A stretch of 64,000 nt of DNA from Thiomargarita sp. (GCA_020721005.1 DYNP01000005.1:62001-126000), one strand, 5' to 3'; numbered from the stretch's first letter, positions 28,563 to 38,502 are shown. Numbers and translations are program-made. Notes: generated from the sequence alone by a model not told the origin.

Positions 28563-29612
28563 ATGAAAAAACCCACTTCCTACCAACAAGCTGGTGTCAA
28601 TATTGACAATGGTAACCGATTAGTGGAACGAATAAAACCACTTGCTGCGCGTACTCAAAGACCTGAAGTACTGAGTGGTATTGGTGGATTCAGTGCCCTA
28701 TTTGAACTCCCAATGCACCGCTACCAACAACCCATATTAGTGTCCAGCACCGATGGGGTCGGCACTAAACTAAAATTGGCCATACAACTCAAAAAACACC
28801 AGACTATTGGTATTGACCTTGTCGCCATGTGCGTCAATGATCTCATCACCTGTGGGGCAGAGCCCCTCTTTTTCCTAGATTATTATGCCACCGCCAAACT
28901 GGATGTGGACACGGCGGCCGAAGTTGTACAAGGCATTGCCGAAGGCTGTGAACTGGCCGGCGCCTCTCTAGTGGGTGGAGAAACCGCTGAAATGCCCGGT
29001 TTCTACACTGGAAATGACTATGATCTGGCCGGATTCTGTGTGGGCATCGTCGAAAAAACAGCCCTCATCACTGGGCACCAAGCTCGGGTAGGTGATGTTT
29101 TAATCGGCCTAGCCTCCAGCGGTCCCCATTCAAATGGCTACTCATTGATCCGCAACATTCTCGAACTCACTGAAACTCCTTTAACCACTGATTTTCAAGG
29201 ACAAAATTTAGGAGAACTCCTTTTAACCCCCACTCGAATTTACGTTAAATCCATTTTGCAACTGACCCAATACCTGCCAATCAAAGGCATCGCTCATATC
29301 ACTGGCGGCGGACTTTTGGAAAATGTGCCCCGCATGCTTCCAAACAGTCTCATGGCAGTTATTGAAACCCAAGCCTGGTCCCATCCCCCTATTTTCGACT
29401 GGCTACAACAACAAGGACAACTCAGCCATCAGGAACTCTATCGAACCTTTAATTGTGGACTGGGCATGGTCATCTGTGTGGCTGCTGCTCACCAAACCAC
29501 CGCTCTTGACCTGCTCAAACAAGCTGGAGAAACCGCTTGGACAATTGGCGAAATTGCCCTCACCCGCCCGGAACAAAATGAACAAATTCAATTATTGGGC
29601 ATAACACCATGA
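28563..29612 (+). CDS. purM: phosphoribosylformylglycinamidine cyclo-ligase
   Basis: The protein has 349 residues. PurM closes the imidazole ring to form AIR in purine synthesis. Motifs are [52 protein letters not shown] and [13 protein letters not shown]. The ATGA overlap with purN shows a two-gene operon, as in E. coli. No PurR-type operator was recognised upstream. Confidence 0.97.
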   Translation: MKKPTSYQQAGVNIDNGNRLVERIKPLAARTQRPEVLSGIGGFSALFELPMHRYQQPILVSSTDGVGTKLKLAIQLKKHQTIGIDLVAMCVNDLITCGAEPLFFLDYYATAKLDVDTAAEVVQGIAEGCELAGASLVGGETAEMPGFYTGNDYDLAGFCVGIVEKTALITGHQARVGDVLIGLASSGPHSNGYSLIRNILELTETPLTTDFQGQNLGELLLTPTRIYVKSILQLTQYLPIKGIAHITGGGLLENVPRMLPNSLMAVIETQAWSHPPIFDWLQQQGQLSHQELYRTFNCGLGMVICVAAAHQTTALDLLKQAGETAWTIGEIALTRPEQNEQIQLLGITP

Positions 29613-30235
29613 AAAAACTGAAATTAATTGTACTGATTTCGGGACGTGGTAGTAACTTAAAAGCGATTGTTGAACAAGCCGACCCATTGATTGATCTCCA
29701 ACTTGTTATCAGTAACCGTCCCCAAGCAGAAGGATTGATATGGGCTCATCAAAAAGGTATTCCCACCGCAGTTATCGATCACAGTCAATACCCTAATCGA
29801 GATACCTTTGATCAAGCCTTACAAACCAAAATTGACCACTGTCAACCGGATCTCATCGCACTGGCTGGCTTCATGCGCATTTTATCTCCCCAATTTGTCA
29901 GCCACTACCGAGGACGCCTGATCAACATCCATCCTTCTCTGTTACCGGCTTTTAAGGGATTGCATACGCATCAACGGGTTTTGGAAGCCAAACAACGAGA
30001 ACATGGGGCTACGGTCCATTTTGTAACTGAGGAATTGGATGGGGGTCCCATCATTCTGCAAGCTAAAGTCCCAGTTTTGCCCGAAGATACAGAGGAACAA
30101 TTGGCCACTCGTGTCCTACAACAAGAGCACCGCATCTATCCGCAAGCTATTCACTGGTTTGCCGAAGGAAAAATCCAATTGCGCGGCAACCAAGTGTGGA
30201 TAGCAAATCAATCCATAACCAGTTTGTCTTCTTAG
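29609..30235 (+). CDS. purN: phosphoribosylglycinamide formyltransferase
   Basis: The protein has 208 residues. PurN transfers a formyl group from 10-formyl-tetrahydrofolate to GAR. Visible motifs are [15 protein letters not shown] (phosphate binding), [13 protein letters not shown] and the catalytic [20 protein letters not shown], with [13 protein letters not shown] after it. The start overlaps the purM stop. Length is normal. Confidence 0.97.
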   Translation: MKKLKLIVLISGRGSNLKAIVEQADPLIDLQLVISNRPQAEGLIWAHQKGIPTAVIDHSQYPNRDTFDQALQTKIDHCQPDLIALAGFMRILSPQFVSHYRGRLINIHPSLLPAFKGLHTHQRVLEAKQREHGATVHFVTEELDGGPIILQAKVPVLPEDTEEQLATRVLQQEHRIYPQAIHWFAEGKIQLRGNQVWIANQSITSLSS

Positions 30236-30317
30236 GAGAACAACTGACTATTCTCCACTCATATGTTCTAGAATCTACTCTCATTTTCTAACCTAAATTC
30301 ACCCAAGAGATTTCATT

Positions 30318-30857
30318 ATGCGCTTCTCTAAATTCGTACTGATTTTAATACTAATCCTTGTCTTGCCTCTAAGTTGGGCACAGCAATCCACCAGCAATCC
30401 AGAAGAGGAAATTTTACTTCCGAAGGAATCTTCCAGCAATCCCTCCTCCACCAATCCCAACTGCCCGGCAGAAGACACGGAATGCCAAAAACGTGCTTTA
30501 CAAGCGGAAGATTTGCGCCAAAAATGTATCCAAGACCCCATTTGGTGCGAACAACGTCAAGAAAAGTTGCGAGAATTGCGAGAAGCCAAACGACTTTTAG
30601 AGGAACAATGTCAAAACAATCCGGAACAATGCAAAATTCTCCAAGAACAATTTAAGGAAAAAATTCGTCAAGAGCGTGAAAGAGAACAGGCAGAACACAA
30701 AAAAGAGCGGGAGAATAAGAAAGCAGCTCAACAGCAATGGTGCGAACAAAATCCCCTGCCTTGCAAACAATGGAAACTGGAAATGCGACAGCTTAAAGAA
30801 GCATGTCAAAAACAACAAGTTGAGTTAGAGAAAAAATACCAAATCCCTACCAATTAA
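30318..30857 (+). CDS. exported charged protein with repeated CxxxPxxC motif
   Basis: The protein has 179 residues with a signal peptide (MRFSKFVLILILILVLPLSWAQ). The mature chain is rich in Glu, Gln, Lys and Arg and predicted to be mostly helical. Cysteines come in pairs: CPAEDTEC, then three copies of C-x3-P-x2-C (CIQDPIWC, CQNNPEQC, CEQNPLPC), separated by charged helices. Each pair could form a disulfide clamping a short turn. I do not recognise a characterised family. It follows purMN by about 80 bases in the same direction, but a link to purine synthesis is unlikely. Confidence 0.7.
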   Translation: MRFSKFVLILILILVLPLSWAQQSTSNPEEEILLPKESSSNPSSTNPNCPAEDTECQKRALQAEDLRQKCIQDPIWCEQRQEKLRELREAKRLLEEQCQNNPEQCKILQEQFKEKIRQEREREQAEHKKERENKKAAQQQWCEQNPLPCKQWKLEMRQLKEACQKQQVELEKKYQIPTN

Positions 30858-31140
30858 TCTCTAAAAATCTATGTCTTTTCTCTCAAAACTCTAATAACAC
30901 GTCCTAGGAAAGGGAATTCCCTCTTACCAAGGGGAAAACTCCTTTTGCCCCTTGAAAATGTCCTCCAAACCATTGGCATCTAAATAAAGATATTATGCAA
31001 ACTGTCAATGATATTCTCCAATCTATGACGCCTGATTTTATTGGGTTTGTGGTTTGTATAATCGGCAGCTAGTCAGTGATTTTTATCCAATCAGAGAAGA
31101 AAATTGTTAAGGGTCATTTGTTATTTTCCCTGGAGGGTTT
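30858..31140. other. intergenic, no gene seen
   Basis: This A/T-rich stretch contains a GGGAATTCCC palindrome near 30910 and no supported open frame. It leads into the repeat cluster. Confidence 0.4.
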
Positions 31141-31571
31141 GGAGTGGAAGCTTTGGAGTGGAGGTTCTAGAAAATATACTGGAGTGGAGGCTTTAGTCGA
31201 CCGGCGGTAGTCCATTGCAATTTGTGTATGTGGGGGATGCCTACGGCTGACCGGCTAAAGCCTCCACTCCAGCATACTTTCTAAAACCTCCACTCCGGCT
31301 AAAGCCTCCACTCCAGAAAATTGTTTGAAGTAGAATCTTTATCTTGGAATAGAGGCTTTAGCCGGATCAGGCGTAAGCCTGAGTAGAAGTTACCGGCTAA
31401 AGCCTCTACTCCAAAAAATTGGTTACCGGCTAAAGCCTCTACTCCAGAAAATTGTTTGAAGTAGAATTTTTATCTTGGAGTAGAGGCTTTAGCCGGATCA
31501 GGCGTAAGCCTGAGTAGAAGTTACCGGCTAAAGCCTCCATTCCAGAAAGAAGTTACTGGAGGCTTTAGCCA
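31141..31571. repeat. GGCTAAAGCC palindromic repeat cluster (locus 2)
   Basis: The locus has multiple GGCTTTAGCC and GGCTAAAGCC units in both orientations with flanks of the type CTCCACTCC. It has a core (about 31205-31252) with GCAATTTGTGTATGTG that matches the cores of elements A and B. It also holds two copies, 131 bp apart, of a unit that begins GAAAATTGTTTGAAGTAGAA and contains GATCAGGCGTAAGCCTGA. The 19-bp terminal inverted repeats of elements A and B are absent. Confidence 0.8.
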
Positions 31572-31588
31572 GATTAAGCATATCTCCT

Positions 31589-34500
31589 CTATCGTGGACG
31601 ACTGTTCCAAGCCCGTAGCCAAGAGCTGGGCACATAAATTGGTATCATGATTCGTCCGCTGCTACTGTCTCCTACAGGAATAGGAGGAGTATCACCGTAA
31701 TATATCACTATCATCGCCTCCTGTTCCACGCCTGCGTTATCTAGCAGTTTCAACCGAATATCCACATAATCATCCGCTTGGAATTGGATGCTTTCCGTAT
31801 ATTGGCCAATGGGATTTTTTGAATACCATGGAATATCATTCAATTGCGCCGGCCATTGCTGAGTCGCGGTCAAGTTGGCGTCCGCCTGCAAGATAGCAGT
31901 AGCGGCTAACCAGAAAGCTTCTTTTAAGCGATCTTGATTGGTCGCCTGGGAAAATTGACTCGCCACATCGGTATTATTTTCTAAAAAGCCATCGGTGTAT
32001 AACACCTCAACTAACTCAGTGGCAGCAGCTTCTAACATGCTCTGGAATTGTACACTGCAAATCAAGTCCTTGGTTAAAGTGACTGACACTTTCAGGCTGT
32101 TGCCCGTGCAATCGCCTCCCCAGTTGAGGAAGTTGGAGAAGGCATTGGGTTTGGCGGTCAAGGTTACTCTCGTGTCTTTCGCATAGACGCCTGTGCATTG
32201 GCTACCTTGGCATTCCAGTCCCGCTTTGCTAGGGGTCACACTACCCATGCCCGTGCCAATGAGATTCACCGTGAGGCTGAACAATTGGCCTGGGATGGCG
32301 TCAAAGTTGGCGGTGCAAGTGGTCTCGGTGGTCATCGTCACTTTGAGGATATTGGGTTTGGCCGGGTCTTGAGTATAACTGCTGCCAGTGCAAGTCCAGG
32401 TTTTGAACTCAAAGCCTTTCTCTGCCGTGGCGGTGACAATCACTACCCCATCTTTGGGATAATTGTAGCTGGCGGTTGGGCACGCGCTGGTGCAAGTGAG
32501 ACTGGCGGTGGTGGCACCTCTGAGACGACCCGTGATGCGTCCTCTTTCATCGTCAGCTTTGTTGACAGTGAGGGGGAGGCCAGTGGGGAGAGGTTCAAAG
32601 GTGGCGCCGCACGTTTTGGCCTTATCCATGGTCACGGTGAGAGGAGAGGTGGTCCCGGTGCAATCGCCCGTCCAGCTTTGGAAAATGGTGCTGGAGGTTG
32701 GGGTGGCCGTGAGGGTCACTTGGGTATTGGGGGCGAGGTCTTCGGTGCAGTCGGTGCCGCAGGTGATACCGTTGCCCGTGACTTGGCCGTTGCCGGTTTT
32801 GGTGACTGTTAAGGTGACTTTAGCGGGTTCAACAACGCCTGCCAGTTGCTTGACTTCGGCTTCGGAGAGGGCGCGGTTGTAAATACGGAGGTCGTCCAGT
32901 AACCCCTTGAAATTATACCGACCGCTGCGTAATACCCCCCCGCTACCTGCCTTGGCAGTATAACTGTAGGTTTCGTTCTTCAAACTCTTACCGACCCCGA
33001 AGTTGTTTGAAAGCACCAATTGTCCGTCCATGTACATTTTCATTCCCGATGAATTATCCCAAATGGCGACAATGTGTGCAAATCTGTCTTTCTCCAACTT
33101 AACTGAAGAAACACTACCTTTGTATGAGTTATCATCAGCCTTTATGTAGAAAGAAGGATGATCGTTGCCATAGGCATCGCCCAAATAGAAACTATTATCC
33201 AAAAATTCGGTAGAATTCCACTTCCCAATGTATCCAAACATCTGTCCCTCTTCATATTTTTTCACCCAGAAGGATATTGAGAACTGGGTTTTTGACAAAA
33301 AACCCATTTGCCCCAAATCAACGTAGTCGCCTTCACCAAATTCGGCAGCTTTGCCATGTACACCGCCTACATAGGTGATACTATGTTCTATACCATGATT
33401 GCCATTGCCACTGTCATCATTGGCATTGTCTTCAAATGTATAGCAGGCTACCAGTCCTTCTTTCATCATACTGCAATCCGTTACTCCTTGTTCAAAGGTT
33501 GCAGTACAAGTTCTAGCCTTGTCCATGGTGACAGAAATTCTTGCACCAGTACCACCGCAATCACCGGTCCAACCTTTGAAGATTGAACCAGCCATGGCAT
33601 TGGCGTTCAAGGTAACTAATTCGTTGAGAGGAAATTCTTCGGTGCAATCTGTGCCACAATTAACGTTAGTAGTAGTCACGTTGCCGTTACCAACTTTGGC
33701 AACAGTCAAGGTGACTTTAGGGGCCAGTTGCTTAATTTCGTCCTCGGAGAGGGCGCGGTTATAAACACGAAGGTCGTCAAGTAATCCCTTAAAACTATAC
33801 TGACCGCTACGTAATACCCCCCAGCTACCTGCCTTGGCAGTATAACTGTAGGTTTCATTCTTCAGGTTCTTACCGATCCCGAAGTTGTTTGAAGAGACCA
33901 GTTGTCGGTCCATGTACATTTTCATTCCCGACGAATTATCCCAGATGGCGACAATGTGTGCAAATCTGTCTTTCTCTAGCTTGACTGAAGAGGCAACACA
34001 TTTGTATGAGTTGTCATCAGTTTGTATGCAGAAAGCGGGATAATCGTTGCCATAACCCTCACTTAGGCCAAAACTATTATCTAGTAATGGAATTGAATTC
34101 CACTTTCCAATGTATCCAAACATCTGTCCCTCTACATACTTTTTCACCCACAGGGATATTGAAAAGCTGGTTTTTGACAAGAATGCCATTTGACCTAAGT
34201 CAACATAATCGCCTTCACTAAATTCGGCGGCTTTGCCCTGTACACCATCTACATAACTGATACCGTGTTCGATACCGGGATGTCCATTTTGACTTTCATC
34301 ATTGGTGTTGCCATCAAACGGATAGCAAGCCACCAGCCCGTCCTTGACCGCATCACAATCCGTAGCCGTAGCCACTGGAAGAGACAACCCCTTATCCAAC
34401 TGCACCCGCGCCTTCGTCACCCCCTTCCCACTCACCGCCTTACCAGTACCCTGCAACGTCGTCAATAACTCGTCCACCGTCGCCGTCGGTTTCGCGGCCT

Positions 34501-35686
34501 TCAACACCGCCCACGCGCCTGCCACATGCGGCGCCGCCATTGAAGTCCCACTCTTTGCCAACGTCCCACCACCCGTCACCGAGGAGACAATGTCAACCCC
34601 TGGGGCGAGTAACTGCAAGAGGGGAGAACTGTTGGAAGAGGTCCACAGAGAGTCCGCTTTATCCGTCGCCCCCACACTGATGGCGGAGGAGATACATGCG
34701 GGCGCATTGATTCCGTCACTGTAACCTTGATTGCCAGACGAGACAATCGTTGCAATCCCGACGGAACGGAGGTTGTCAATGGCCTTTTTACGTGGATCGT
34801 CATCACACGCACTGGCAAATTTGCCTCCTCCTAAACTCAGGTTGACCGCAGCTAATTTGGAATCTGGGTTGCCGTAAGTCCTCTGCAACCAGTCCAGTGC
34901 CGCTAATTGGTCGGACTGAAGTGATTTGGCCGTTCCCAATTGTTTGGAAAACACTTGCACGGCGATGAGTTGGGCATCTTTGGCCACGCTGGCCGCGATT
35001 CCCGCAACGTGAGTGCCATGCAGACAATTGGGGGCATCATAACTACAAGGCACGGCGGCGCCTGCACTCACTTGTTGCTTTTGCCCATCAGGACATAAGG
35101 TCGCCGAGAAGCAGGCTTCTTGAACCACGCGGTTGGTGGCAAAGAAGGGATGCGTTTTCTCCACGCCCGTGTCTAGCACAGCTATCTGTTGACCTTGGCC
35201 AGTGTAGCCAGCAGACCAGGCTTTATCGGCCCCAATCAAGGGGAGACTTTGAGTCAAGGAAGGTTCATCCGCATGGTCTAACGTCACACCCTTGGTCAAG
35301 GTTTGTTGTTGAACCAGTGGCAAGGTCGCGTCGCTGACTTCCAAAACGAGGTAGGGAATCGTTTCATAAGTCGTTTCAGGCTTGACGATGGGCGTCCCAT
35401 CAGCACTGTTGACCTCATCAAACAAGCCACTGTTGACGAGGTCTTGACTGAGGGTGGTGACGAATTGTTGTTGGGTGTCAGTGAGTTGCTGACGTTGGGC
35501 CACGACCGCCTCAGCAGTGCGTAACAGGCCTTCGGGTTGCCAAGGCACGTCGAGTTCGACGATGATGCGGGCGGTGCCGTGTTGTTGTATTTCATTTAAA
35601 ATGTCAGGAGGAATGTCCAACGCCAATGCGCTGCTATTCCAGATTAACCCTGCGGAAATTATTCCCGCAAGAAGTTTGCGTTTCAT
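31589..35686 (-). CDS. secreted subtilisin-like protease with LamG and beta-repeat modules
   Basis: The protein has 1365 residues. A signal peptide (first 23 residues) is followed by an inhibitor-like propeptide (about 35-145) and an S8 domain with catalytic Asp172 (VLDTGVEKTH), His223 (HGTHVAGIA), Asn319 and Ser382 (GTSMAAPHVAG). A tandem array of LamG/concanavalin-like domains (about 450-650 and 745-950) alternates with cysteine-containing beta repeats (ITCGTDCTE, WTGDCTGT, C-x-ATF). Three or four more beta repeats and a C-terminal domain follow. The array suggests binding to surface glycans or matrix. The LamG copies are 882 bp apart and very similar in DNA, so the duplication is recent. 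It is divergent from the caspase operon across a duplicated control region. Confidence 0.9.
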   Translation of the reverse strand: MKRKLLAGIISAGLIWNSSALALDIPPDILNEIQQHGTARIIVELDVPWQPEGLLRTAEAVVAQRQQLTDTQQQFVTTLSQDLVNSGLFDEVNSADGTPIVKPETTYETIPYLVLEVSDATLPLVQQQTLTKGVTLDHADEPSLTQSLPLIGADKAWSAGYTGQGQQIAVLDTGVEKTHPFFATNRVVQEACFSATLCPDGQKQQVSAGAAVPCSYDAPNCLHGTHVAGIAASVAKDAQLIAVQVFSKQLGTAKSLQSDQLAALDWLQRTYGNPDSKLAAVNLSLGGGKFASACDDDPRKKAIDNLRSVGIATIVSSGNQGYSDGINAPACISSAISVGATDKADSLWTSSNSSPLLQLLAPGVDIVSSVTGGGTLAKSGTSMAAPHVAGAWAVLKAAKPTATVDELLTTLQGTGKAVSGKGVTKARVQLDKGLSLPVATATDCDAVKDGLVACYPFDGNTNDESQNGHPGIEHGISYVDGVQGKAAEFSEGDYVDLGQMAFLSKTSFSISLWVKKYVEGQMFGYIGKWNSIPLLDNSFGLSEGYGNDYPAFCIQTDDNSYKCVASSVKLEKDRFAHIVAIWDNSSGMKMYMDRQLVSSNNFGIGKNLKNETYSYTAKAGSWGVLRSGQYSFKGLLDDLRVYNRALSEDEIKQLAPKVTLTVAKVGNGNVTTTNVNCGTDCTEEFPLNELVTLNANAMAGSIFKGWTGDCGGTGARISVTMDKARTCTATFEQGVTDCSMMKEGLVACYTFEDNANDDSGNGNHGIEHSITYVGGVHGKAAEFGEGDYVDLGQMGFLSKTQFSISFWVKKYEEGQMFGYIGKWNSTEFLDNSFYLGDAYGNDHPSFYIKADDNSYKGSVSSVKLEKDRFAHIVAIWDNSSGMKMYMDGQLVLSNNFGVGKSLKNETYSYTAKAGSGGVLRSGRYNFKGLLDDLRIYNRALSEAEVKQLAGVVEPAKVTLTVTKTGNGQVTGNGITCGTDCTEDLAPNTQVTLTATPTSSTIFQSWTGDCTGTTSPLTVTMDKAKTCGATFEPLPTGLPLTVNKADDERGRITGRLRGATTASLTCTSACPTASYNYPKDGVVIVTATAEKGFEFKTWTCTGSSYTQDPAKPNILKVTMTTETTCTANFDAIPGQLFSLTVNLIGTGMGSVTPSKAGLECQGSQCTGVYAKDTRVTLTAKPNAFSNFLNWGGDCTGNSLKVSVTLTKDLICSVQFQSMLEAAATELVEVLYTDGFLENNTDVASQFSQATNQDRLKEAFWLAATAILQADANLTATQQWPAQLNDIPWYSKNPIGQYTESIQFQADDYVDIRLKLLDNAGVEQEAMIVIYYGDTPPIPVGDSSSGRIMIPIYVPSSWLRAWNSRPR

Positions 35687-35698
35687 ACAGTTGTCTCC

Positions 35699-36016
35699 AA
35701 TTTAATTGTGGTTTAAAATGACTCATCAAATATGTCAGATTTAAAGTTTGCCTCGATTCACCTTTATATACGATTGGGCAGAGAAAAGTGTCAGGAAAAA
35801 TTTTTAAATAGTTTTAAAATAATTTTTCAGTGACCTGATAGCGTAATTTTTACGCCAAATTTAATTGTGGTTTAAAATGACTCATCAAATATGTCAGATT
35901 TAAAGTTTGCCTCGATTCACCTTTATATACGATTGGGCAGAGAAAAGTGTCAGGAAAAATTTTTAAATAATTTTAAAATAATTTTTCAGTGACCTAATAG
36001 CGTAATTTTTAGCCAA
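35699..36016. repeat. 159-bp tandem duplication in a divergent promoter region
   Basis: The block at about 35699-35857 is repeated at 35858-36016 with only a few changes, and a degraded third copy (GAAAAGTGTCAGGA plus A/T-rich DNA) is visible at about 36030-36090. The first copy begins 13 bases from the subtilase start codon. On the minus strand each copy holds CTGACA and TATATA 18 bases apart, a possible promoter. The unit may duplicate regulator sites controlling the subtilase and the caspase operon. Confidence 0.85.
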
Positions 36017-36096
36017 ATTATTTACTGGTTGCCCTGTATACTGTTTGGCAAGAAAAGTGTCAGGAGAAAACCTAAAATAATTTTTTAGGGCTTATT

Positions 36097-36175
36097 GGAG
36101 TAGAGGCTTTAGCCGGTATCCCCCGATCTTTAAAATCACCGGCTGAAGCCTCTATTCCAGGACTGGCTAAAGAGT
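36097..36175. repeat. GGCTAAAGCC palindromic repeat (locus 3)
   Basis: One GGAGTAGAGGCTTTAGCCGG unit is followed by the reverse unit over a spacer containing CCGATCTTTAAAA. The same spacer occurs in reverse orientation at locus 5 (near 42103-42113). It ends just before the caspase gene and would fold in its leader RNA. Confidence 0.75.
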
Positions 36176-36198
36176 CTACCCTAAGATAGGAGAGCCTT

Positions 36199-37260
36199 AT
36201 GTTTTCCAAAGCAGTTCAACTTTATTTCGTGATGGTCTTAATATTTTTGTCGGCTTGTAACGAAACCATTCCCACTAAACCTGAGGCGCTGATGCCACAA
36301 GCGAAAAATTTGCGCGCTTGGCTGGGTTTTCCCAAATCTTCACCGTCACCACGGACACCACAGTTTTGTTTCCTGAAGTCCTCCCCTAAATCATCACGGT
36401 CCGAATCGACTACTTTTCTCTTGGCTGCGGGTGCGGAAGTGGGTAATTTAAAGTTTGCCAATCGAGATGCACGACGTTTTGAAACTGCTATGCAGAAGTA
36501 CTTCCAGATTCCAGCTCCGCAAACCTGTGTGTTGGAGAATGTTTATCGTCAAGATTGGGAAGAAGCGTTGCAGGAATTGCGTCGTCAGTTGAATCCTGAT
36601 GATTTGGCGATTATTTATTTTTCTGGTCATGGCTCTAATGCCAGGGACAACAGTGGCGATGAAGCGGATTTTAATGATGAGGTTTTGGTGACTTATGATG
36701 TGGAAACGGTGTCAGCGCAGTTAGACCAGGAAGAGCGTTGTGATGAGTTAGTGATGCGGGATGATCATTTTGTTAGTTTAGTCAATGGGTTACCGACTAA
36801 ACGAGTGTTAACGGTGCTCGATACGTGTTTGTCTGGGGGAATGTATATGCCAGCAGTGGAACTTACCGGGGGGGCGCCGCAGCTGAAATTTTTTATTCAG
36901 GGCTGTTTGGGAGAACAATTGCGTCCATTTGACCGTGCCAGCAGTATTCAATATCTCAAAGGTGTGTTGCTATCGGCCACTGACGACGACATTCATGCTG
37001 CGGCCTATGAATTTCCGAATCAAGGGGGTATTTTTACAGATGTGCTGTTGGAAACGCTCAAGCAAGCCGCGGTCGGCAGTAGTTTCCAGGAGATTTTTAT
37101 CCAAACCGCTGACCGGGTGAATCAACAGGTTAAGAGATTCGATAATAATAAGTTGAGTCAACAGGCTAAGACATTCGACAGCGATAATGGGAACTGGTTT
37201 CAACAGCCGGCAGCAAGAGGAGATTGGGCAGATGTGGCGATTCCTAAAAAATCTGAGTAA
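36199..37260 (+). CDS. caspase-fold (C14) lipoprotein
   Basis: The protein has 353 residues. The N-terminus is a lipoprotein signal with lipobox LSAC (Cys20). Asn at +2 favours outer-membrane sorting. The caspase-like domain (about 72-345) has its catalytic His144 in IYFSGHGSN and Cys210 in LTVLDTCLSGG, the hallmark pair of the C14 metacaspase/orthocaspase group. An early strand TFLLAAG and helix NRDARRFETAM fit the fold. Cleavage specificity is unknown; many bacterial relatives prefer Arg or Lys. AGGAG lies six bases before the ATG. It overlaps the sigma-factor gene by 29 bases, so the two are one transcription unit. A surface lipoprotein caspase linked to a sigma factor is unusual. Confidence 0.88.
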   Translation: MFSKAVQLYFVMVLIFLSACNETIPTKPEALMPQAKNLRAWLGFPKSSPSPRTPQFCFLKSSPKSSRSESTTFLLAAGAEVGNLKFANRDARRFETAMQKYFQIPAPQTCVLENVYRQDWEEALQELRRQLNPDDLAIIYFSGHGSNARDNSGDEADFNDEVLVTYDVETVSAQLDQEERCDELVMRDDHFVSLVNGLPTKRVLTVLDTCLSGGMYMPAVELTGGAPQLKFFIQGCLGEQLRPFDRASSIQYLKGVLLSATDDDIHAAAYEFPNQGGIFTDVLLETLKQAAVGSSFQEIFIQTADRVNQQVKRFDNNKLSQQAKTFDSDNGNWFQQPAARGDWADVAIPKKSE

Positions 37261-37843
37261 ATCATCCAAGATACAAAATGATGATGAGGCTATCGCTGAT
37301 ATTTTGGCGGGTGGTGAGGAGGGGGTCCGATTTATCTATTATCGATATGGTCAACAATTGCTTCACTTTTTCCAAAAAAAATTTCGATTCTCGCTGGAGG
37401 AAGCCGAAGAGGTGTTTCAAGAGACGTTATTGAAATTTTTGGCCAGTGTTAATAATTATGATCGAAACCGAGGTTGTTTATTTAATTATTTGGCCACTAT
37501 TGGTATTAATCGGGCTATTGATGGTTTTAAACAAAATTCGAAATTGGTCGCCAATAATTCTGAATTATTGTTGGAGATTGCGGATCCAACTGATTTGGAA
37601 CAGAAACTGTGTTATCAATTGTGTGTGATTAAGGCTATACACGACTGTGAGCAACAGTTTGAAAATAAAGAGAAAATAAAAGAATGTTTAATCGTCCTGA
37701 CATTTAAGGGTGAGGGACAGTATACTATAGAGATTGCGAAAAATATTGGCAGGACCAATGCTGCTACTAGGGAATTTATTTCTCAGTGTCGCAAGAAATT
37801 AAAACGTTTTTTGTTCCCTTGTATTAAAGATTGTGGGGAATAG
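37232..37843 (+). CDS. ECF-like RNA polymerase sigma factor
   Basis: The protein has 203 residues. Region 2 is clear (FSLEEAEEVFQETLLKFLASVNNYDRNRGCLFNYLATIGINRAID, about residues 52-100). The C-terminal region-4 helix-turn-helix is weaker (YTIEIAKNIGRTNAATREFISQCRKKLKRF). The frame extends to 37187, but the ATG at 37232 has GAGGAG before it. It overlaps the 3' end of the caspase gene. A membrane protein gene that could encode its anti-sigma factor follows. Likely it controls this operon or its protease neighbours; no target promoter could be defined from sequence alone. Confidence 0.82.
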   Translation: MWRFLKNLSKSSKIQNDDEAIADILAGGEEGVRFIYYRYGQQLLHFFQKKFRFSLEEAEEVFQETLLKFLASVNNYDRNRGCLFNYLATIGINRAIDGFKQNSKLVANNSELLLEIADPTDLEQKLCYQLCVIKAIHDCEQQFENKEKIKECLIVLTFKGEGQYTIEIAKNIGRTNAATREFISQCRKKLKRFLFPCIKDCGE

Positions 37844-37903
37844 TAGAACTTCCGGAAGTTATCGGTGGCCCCGACAATTCCTGGTAGTATGGAGAATTTA
37901 TTT

Positions 37904-38482
37904 ATGAATGCCCCTACCGAAGAAAAAGATATTCAAGATTGGTTAATGATTTTAGCGGGTCAACCGGTACCAGACGCTCATCCAGATACTTTACGCGAGG
38001 CGGAGGCTTTGCGTGAAGTGCTACAATGTCGTCAGCATCCCCCGCGCCTAACTTCACGAGTGTTAAATAATGTCCTCAAGAAATCGCGAAAAAAGAAGGT
38101 GGACCGTCCCTCTATACTCAAAGTGCTCAGTGAAATATGGTACTGGCGAATGGGGTTGGCGATGGCATTTTCTCTTGCCTTGGTTGTTATTCTGCGACCG
38201 TTATATTGGTCAGCGGAAACTCCTGGATTGACAGTTAAAGGTGGATTGAAGGTGTGCTCGATCAAAGCGATTCAGCCGCAGAATAAGGTGGAGGAATTGC
38301 AACAGGCATTAACTCAACTGGGAATGAAGACGCAAATTGACTCTCGTGGTGAGAATCGGCGACTCACTGTGCTGGGAGTGACTGAGAAAGATCATGCTAA
38401 ATTAGCCGTTTGGTTTAAACAGCAATGCCCAGAATGGGGACCTCCAGTAGGGTGGGAAGTGATCATAGAGAAAGCCAATTAA
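37904..38482 (+). CDS. single-pass membrane protein, putative anti-sigma factor
   Basis: The protein has 192 residues. A cytoplasmic N-terminal part (about 1-80, helical, ending in a lysine/arginine cluster KKSRKKK) is followed by one membrane helix (about 85-110) and a C-terminal domain of about 80 residues outside the membrane (LQQALTQLGMKTQID, LTVLGVTEKDHAKLA). Position and topology match anti-sigma factors. The zinc motif HxxxCxxC is absent. I chose the ATG at 37904 because GGAG lies nine bases upstream; earlier GTG and ATG codons exist. The small outer domain could be the sensor and a cleavage substrate for the caspase, which is only a hypothesis. Confidence 0.6.
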   Translation: MNAPTEEKDIQDWLMILAGQPVPDAHPDTLREAEALREVLQCRQHPPRLTSRVLNNVLKKSRKKKVDRPSILKVLSEIWYWRMGLAMAFSLALVVILRPLYWSAETPGLTVKGGLKVCSIKAIQPQNKVEELQQALTQLGMKTQIDSRGENRRLTVLGVTEKDHAKLAVWFKQQCPEWGPPVGWEVIIEKAN

Positions 38483-38502
38483 TTTTACGCACCTTAGAAC
38501 AT

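Noticed and set aside
32198-32812. Plus-strand open frame of 204 codons inside the subtilase gene
   Set aside because: Opposite-strand shadow of the beta-repeat region; glycine/arginine-rich with no protein-like pattern.
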